This document shows, piece after piece, positions 61,047-64,000 of a stretch of DNA of 64,000 bases (positions are counted from its first letter, which is position 1; every line of letters begins with the position of its first letter). The notes beneath the pieces are model-generated. The model worked only from the letters and a program-made list of their open reading frames with translations, searched no databases and had not been told where the DNA came from. Source of the DNA: Bog-532 sp963830385 (lineage in GTDB: Bacteria > Actinomycetota > Actinomycetes > Streptosporangiales > Streptosporangiaceae); contig CAWHMD010000010.1 of NCBI GenBank assembly GCA_963830385.1, forward strand, positions 1-64,000, written 5' to 3'. A program made the translations under genes and the position numbers.

Positions 61047-61949
61047 TCAGTTGGCGGACTCGGTCTCCTGCAGGATCTGCCAGCGGTCGGCGGCGCGGCG
61101 GTACATGGCGATGGCCAGCTCGGGTTCGTCGCGGTTGAGGCCGCTGATCGCGGCCCGGATCTCCGCCACCGACTGGTCACCGCGCAGGGCCTCGTCGGTG
61201 AGCAGGTTGACCAGGCCGCCGTAGTCGAGCTCGACGACCGACTGGGGATGGAAGTCCTCCAGCCAGCGGCCGACGTCCTCCAGCTCGGCGGTCACTGCCA
61301 GCGAGCGCCGCCGCACGGTCTCCGACTCGCCCAGCGGTCCTCGCAGCCCCCGGCGTACCGCGGCCAGGCTGCGCGCCAGCCGGCGCCGGGCCTGCACCAT
61401 CGCGGTGGCATAGATGAGGGTGCGCACGGCCGAGGTGGTGGCGTTCGGCGTGGTGCTGGGTTCCTCGTCCGGGGAGCCGAGCGCCAGCCAGCGTTCGGCC
61501 GGGCTGAACATCGCGAACCACGGCAGCGGCACCGACCAGGCGCTGGTCTGTATATAGGTGCGGAGCGAGACGCCCTCGCCGTAGCTGGCCGCGAACGCCC
61601 GCGCCGCCTCGGCCGCCTGGGCCGGGGAGAACGCGTCGGCCAGCGGGGGCCGGGCGGTCGCGCGCAGGTGGCCGAGGGCCAGCCAGGACCGTAGCCGGGT
61701 CTGCCAGGGGCAGATATAGATGACACCGTCCGCCCAGCGGACGTAGGCGTGCTCGCTCTCCCGGTCCGGCACCACGATCGGCGGGACCGCCGCGGCCCGG
61801 TGCAACGCCTCCGCGTACTCGGCCTCCAGGGCCTCCCGCCGCCGCGGGCGGTGCGGCGACGCCGCGTAAGCCACCCAGCGCGACAACTCGGGCTCTTCGA
61901 ACGCAGACAGCGGCTCGTAGACCCGAAGATACGAGGCGTAAGGCAGCAC
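61047..61949 (-). CDS. Conserved protein upstream of the vdh gene
   Basis: A 300-aa cytosolic protein. It opens MLPYASYLRVYEPLSAFEEP and contains HAYVRWADGVIYICPWQTRL, SLRTYIQTSAWSVPLPWFAM and a late HPQSVVELDYGGLVNLLTDE. It is found next to the valine dehydrogenase gene in related genomes as I recall, but without known function. The GTG start at 61949 has no good ribosome site. It lies on the minus strand, divergent from vdh. Confidence 0.7.
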   Translation of the reverse strand: MLPYASYLRVYEPLSAFEEPELSRWVAYAASPHRPRRREALEAEYAEALHRAAAVPPIVVPDRESEHAYVRWADGVIYICPWQTRLRSWLALGHLRATARPPLADAFSPAQAAEAARAFAASYGEGVSLRTYIQTSAWSVPLPWFAMFSPAERWLALGSPDEEPSTTPNATTSAVRTLIYATAMVQARRRLARSLAAVRRGLRGPLGESETVRRRSLAVTAELEDVGRWLEDFHPQSVVELDYGGLVNLLTDEALRGDQSVAEIRAAISGLNRDEPELAIAMYRRAADRWQILQETESAN

Positions 61950-62198
61950 AACCGCATGGTGACATACAACCGCCCACCAAAGCTGGCCAGGCCGATAACG
62001 ACATCATCACTCACCGCATCTCCGCCGCAAGCACCGCGCAAGCGGCGCAGGCGCCCTTTATCACGTCGTCCGGCGGCAAGAAGGGTCTTGCCCGGCGCGC
62101 CTGGGACCGTGACCGTCCGGGGCCGGGCGACCGCCCTAAGCTGAGCAATAGATCCCGGTGCCAACCACGGCCCGGGCACGATCGGAAGAGTCACTACA

Positions 62199-63299
62199 GT
62201 GACGCATGTGTTCACGACGCCCTACAAGGGCAGCGAAAGCACCGAGCGGACCGGTCATGAGCAGGTGGCATTCTGCCAGGACGCGCGGAGTGGCCTGAAG
62301 GCGATCATCGCCATCTACTCGACGGCGCTGGGGCCGTCGCTGGGCGGCACCCGGTTCTACCCGTACGGCAGCGAGGACGAGGCGCTGGCCGACGCGCTGC
62401 GGCTGTCGGCCGCCATGGCCTACAAGAACGCCCTGGCCGGGCTGGACCACGGCGGCGGCAAGGCCGTCATCATCGGCGACCCGGACGAGCTCAAGAGCGA
62501 GGCGCTGCTGCGCGCCTACGGCCGGTTCATCGACTCGCTGGGCGGGCGCTACATCACCGCCTGCGACGTCGGCACCTACAGCGAAGACATGGACATCATC
62601 GCCCGCGAGAGCCGCTGGGTCACCGGGCGCACCCCGGCCTACGGCGGGGCCGGCGACTCCTCGGTGCTGACCGCGCTGGGCGTGTTCGCCGGGCTGCGGG
62701 CGGCCGCCGGGCACGTCTGGGGCTCCACCAGCCTGCGAGGCCGCCGGGTCGGCGTCGAGGGCGTCGGCAAGGTCGGCCGCAAGCTCGTCGGCCACCTCAT
62801 CGAGGACGGCGCCGAGGTCGTGATCTGTGACGTGAGCGAGGCCGCCGCCGACGGCGTGCGCGCCCGGTACCCCGAGGTCGAGGTGGTGGCCGGCGCGGCC
62901 GAGCTGCTGACCGCGAACCTGGACGTGTTCGCCCCCTGCGCGCTCGGCGGATCGGTGGATGACCGGGTGGCGGCCACCCTGGAAGCCAAGATCATCTGCG
63001 GCGGGGCCAACAACCAGCTGGCGCACCCCGGCGTGGAAAAGCTGCTGGCCGACCGGGGGATCCTGTACGCGCCGGACTACGTGGTGAACGCCGGCGGCGT
63101 CATCCAGGTCGCCGACGAGCTGGCCGGATTCAGCTTCGAGCGAGCACGGGCGCGGGCGGAGCAGATCTTCGGCACCACCACCCGCATCTTCCAGATCGCC
63201 GATGCCGATGGGGTGCCACCGTCGGCCGCGGCCGACCGGCTGGCCGAGCAGCGCATGTCTGACGTGGGACGCCTGCGGGGCATTTGGCTTGGTAACTAA
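62199..63299 (+). CDS. vdh: Valine/leucine dehydrogenase (Glu/Leu/Phe/Val dehydrogenase family)
   Basis: A 366-aa NAD-dependent enzyme deaminating branched-chain amino acids. The catalytic domain has GGTRFYPYGSEDEALADALR and AMAYKNALAGLDHGGGKAVI with the essential Lys residues; the Asp-rich YITACDVGTYSEDMDIIARE follows. The NAD domain shows GVEGVGKVGRKLVGHL (G-x-G-x-x-G) and the CGGANNQLAHPG and VVNAGGVIQVADEL elements. Products are 2-oxo acids such as 2-oxoisovalerate. GGAAGAG lies about 9 bases before the GTG start. Position between bldC and purM matches Streptomyces vdh. Confidence 0.93.
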   Translation: MTHVFTTPYKGSESTERTGHEQVAFCQDARSGLKAIIAIYSTALGPSLGGTRFYPYGSEDEALADALRLSAAMAYKNALAGLDHGGGKAVIIGDPDELKSEALLRAYGRFIDSLGGRYITACDVGTYSEDMDIIARESRWVTGRTPAYGGAGDSSVLTALGVFAGLRAAAGHVWGSTSLRGRRVGVEGVGKVGRKLVGHLIEDGAEVVICDVSEAAADGVRARYPEVEVVAGAAELLTANLDVFAPCALGGSVDDRVAATLEAKIICGGANNQLAHPGVEKLLADRGILYAPDYVVNAGGVIQVADELAGFSFERARARAEQIFGTTTRIFQIADADGVPPSAAADRLAEQRMSDVGRLRGIWLGN

Positions 63300-63300
63300 C

Positions 63301-63346
63301 GTGCGCGAAGCGCACATCGGGGGGTTCCGGGGGGTCGCCCCCCCGG
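63301..63346 (+). terminator. Tandem hairpins after vdh
   Basis: GTGCGC-GAA-GCGCAC (63301-63315) begins right after the stop. A G-run/C-run stem with arms 63327-63334 and 63339-63346 (CCGGGGGG/CCCCCCGG) follows. Together they form a compact terminator. Confidence 0.75.
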
Positions 63347-63573
63347 GCTAGCACAGCCTCTAACCGCGCATTTCGGGCGAGACGCGACCGCTGTCGAGGG
63401 CCCGAGCGTAGGCATGGAGGCCACAAAGCGGGTACGGTTAGACCTGTACGGAAGCTGGTGCGCGCCGCGCTCTCGCAAGGAGAGCTCGACGGGTCCGTTT
63501 GTTGTGCGGAAAGCCAGCGCATGCATACATCGAGGGGCCCCATGGGCTCCGGACGTTCGAGGGGGTCGAGCCA

Positions 63574-63777
63574 ATGGGGCGCGGCCGAGCCAAGGCCAAG
63601 CAGGTGAAGGTGGCCCGCCAGCTCAAGTACAACAGCGGCGGAACCGACCTTGACCGGCTGCGTGCGGAGCTCAGCGTAGGTGCAGACCACGACCAGCACG
63701 AATCGGTGGGCGTGGACCGCGACGATGACGACGCTGAGGAAGAGGACGAGGAAGACGACGAATGGTCGGCTTCCTGA
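63574..63777 (+). CDS. DUF3073 family protein
   Basis: A 67-aa protein beginning MGRGRAKAKQVKVARQLKYN and then SGGTDLDRLRAELSVG, the exact conserved core of DUF3073, with a highly acidic tail (DDDDAEEEDEEDDEW). These proteins are small, basic-then-acidic, of unknown function, and conserved between vdh and purM in actinomycetes. GAGGGGG precedes ATG 63574. Confidence 0.93.
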   Translation: MGRGRAKAKQVKVARQLKYNSGGTDLDRLRAELSVGADHDQHESVGVDRDDDDAEEEDEEDDEWSAS

Positions 63778-63840
63778 GTAGTCCGGTACCCCGCATCGCG
63801 GCTTGATCTGACGGAGTTACCGAGCGCTGAGCGCCCCGGT

Positions 63841-63870
63841 TGAGCCCAGGCTGGACACTGCCTGGGCTCA
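63841..63870. terminator. Bidirectional terminator between DUF3073 and purM
   Basis: TGAGCCCAGGC (63841-63851) and GCCTGGGCTCA (63860-63870) form a perfect 11-bp stem with an 8-base loop between two convergent genes. Confidence 0.85.
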
Positions 63871-63921
63871 GCCGGGGGCCAGCATCCGGCTGACTCAGCA
63901 CGCCGGATTCCAGTACGTCTT

Positions 63922-64000
63922 TCAGTGCGTCCCGGTCAGGCGGGCTTCACCAGCGCCGGGTACCACCTCGCCCAGGACCCACGCGGGTACTCCGCGCGCA
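63922..64000 (-). CDS. purM: 3' end of purM, phosphoribosylformylglycinamidine cyclo-ligase
   Basis: The minus strand at the right edge reads ARGVPAWVLGEVVPGAGEAR then LTGTH and TGA (stop at 63922-63924). GVPAWVLGEV-x-PG is the characteristic PurM C-terminus. The gene continues beyond the window. PurM makes aminoimidazole ribonucleotide in purine synthesis. The location after DUF3073 fits the conserved order. Confidence 0.88.
   Translation of the reverse strand, partial: ARGVPAWVLGEVVPGAGEARLTGTH

Noticed and set aside
63318..63360. Possible 6C RNA motif downstream of vdh
   Set aside because: The C-rich stretch pairs with the G run as a terminator stem; the two-hairpin layout with C-rich loops of 6C RNA is not seen.

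Overview
The window is chromosomal DNA of a high-GC, mycothiol-using, differentiating actinomycete. The evidence is GC-rich third codon positions, GTG starts, a BldC-type regulator, a mycothiol-dependent enzyme, a DUF3073 protein and ROK and LAL regulators. At the right edge, purM (3' end only), DUF3073, a valine/leucine dehydrogenase, a conserved 300-aa protein, bldC and an RDPELV-type protein occur in an order I recall from Streptomyces chromosomes (purM, DUF3073, vdh, bldC). The genus cannot be fixed from sequence alone.

Layout. 1-9.8 kb: the 3' end of a probable Ser/Thr kinase, a GNAT acetyltransferase, a frameshifted RidA gene, a Tat-exported GH64 glucanase, a methyltransferase, an AraC/DJ-1 regulator, a two-component system and a DedA cluster. 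10-12.7 kb: a STAND ATPase/TPR gene broken by two frameshifts. 12.7-24 kb: small-enzyme genes (hemerythrin, HIT, DUF4331, AhpD-like, PPOX, sugar isomerase, glycosyltransferase, aldo/keto reductase, epoxide hydrolase), several paired with TetR regulators and visible operators. 24.4-26.4 kb: a compact operon behind three near-identical 15-bp palindromes, encoding a small protein, a TetR regulator, a mycothiol-dependent MDMPI-type enzyme and a 95-aa protein.

28-32.4 kb is an accessory island with two different IS110-family transposases flanking a stand-alone infA paralog. The second IS has inverted subterminal repeats and abuts a decapitated DeoR regulator. Next come a Glu-Asp-Phe tRNA cluster with terminator, an MFS exporter, an acyl-CoA dehydrogenase, tRNA-Lys and a conspicuously low-GC lipoprotein gene.

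38-52.7 kb: a LAL-type LuxR regulator, a DMT transporter, and a mannoside-utilisation operon (GH38 alpha-mannosidase, ROK repressor, sugar ABC binding protein and two permeases) that ends in stacked hairpins. A short adenosylhomocysteinase-like enzyme follows. 52.7-55.4 kb: a RecQ-like helicase translationally coupled to a type IB topoisomerase. 56.4-57.4 kb: a DUF6941 protein and an MscL channel with a C-terminal zinc ribbon. The core bldC-vdh-purM region closes the window.

Three single-base frameshifts in GC runs occur within the first 12 kb (RidA, and twice in the TPR gene). They may be real decay or sequencing error. No CRISPR array, rRNA, prophage or large biosynthetic cluster was seen.
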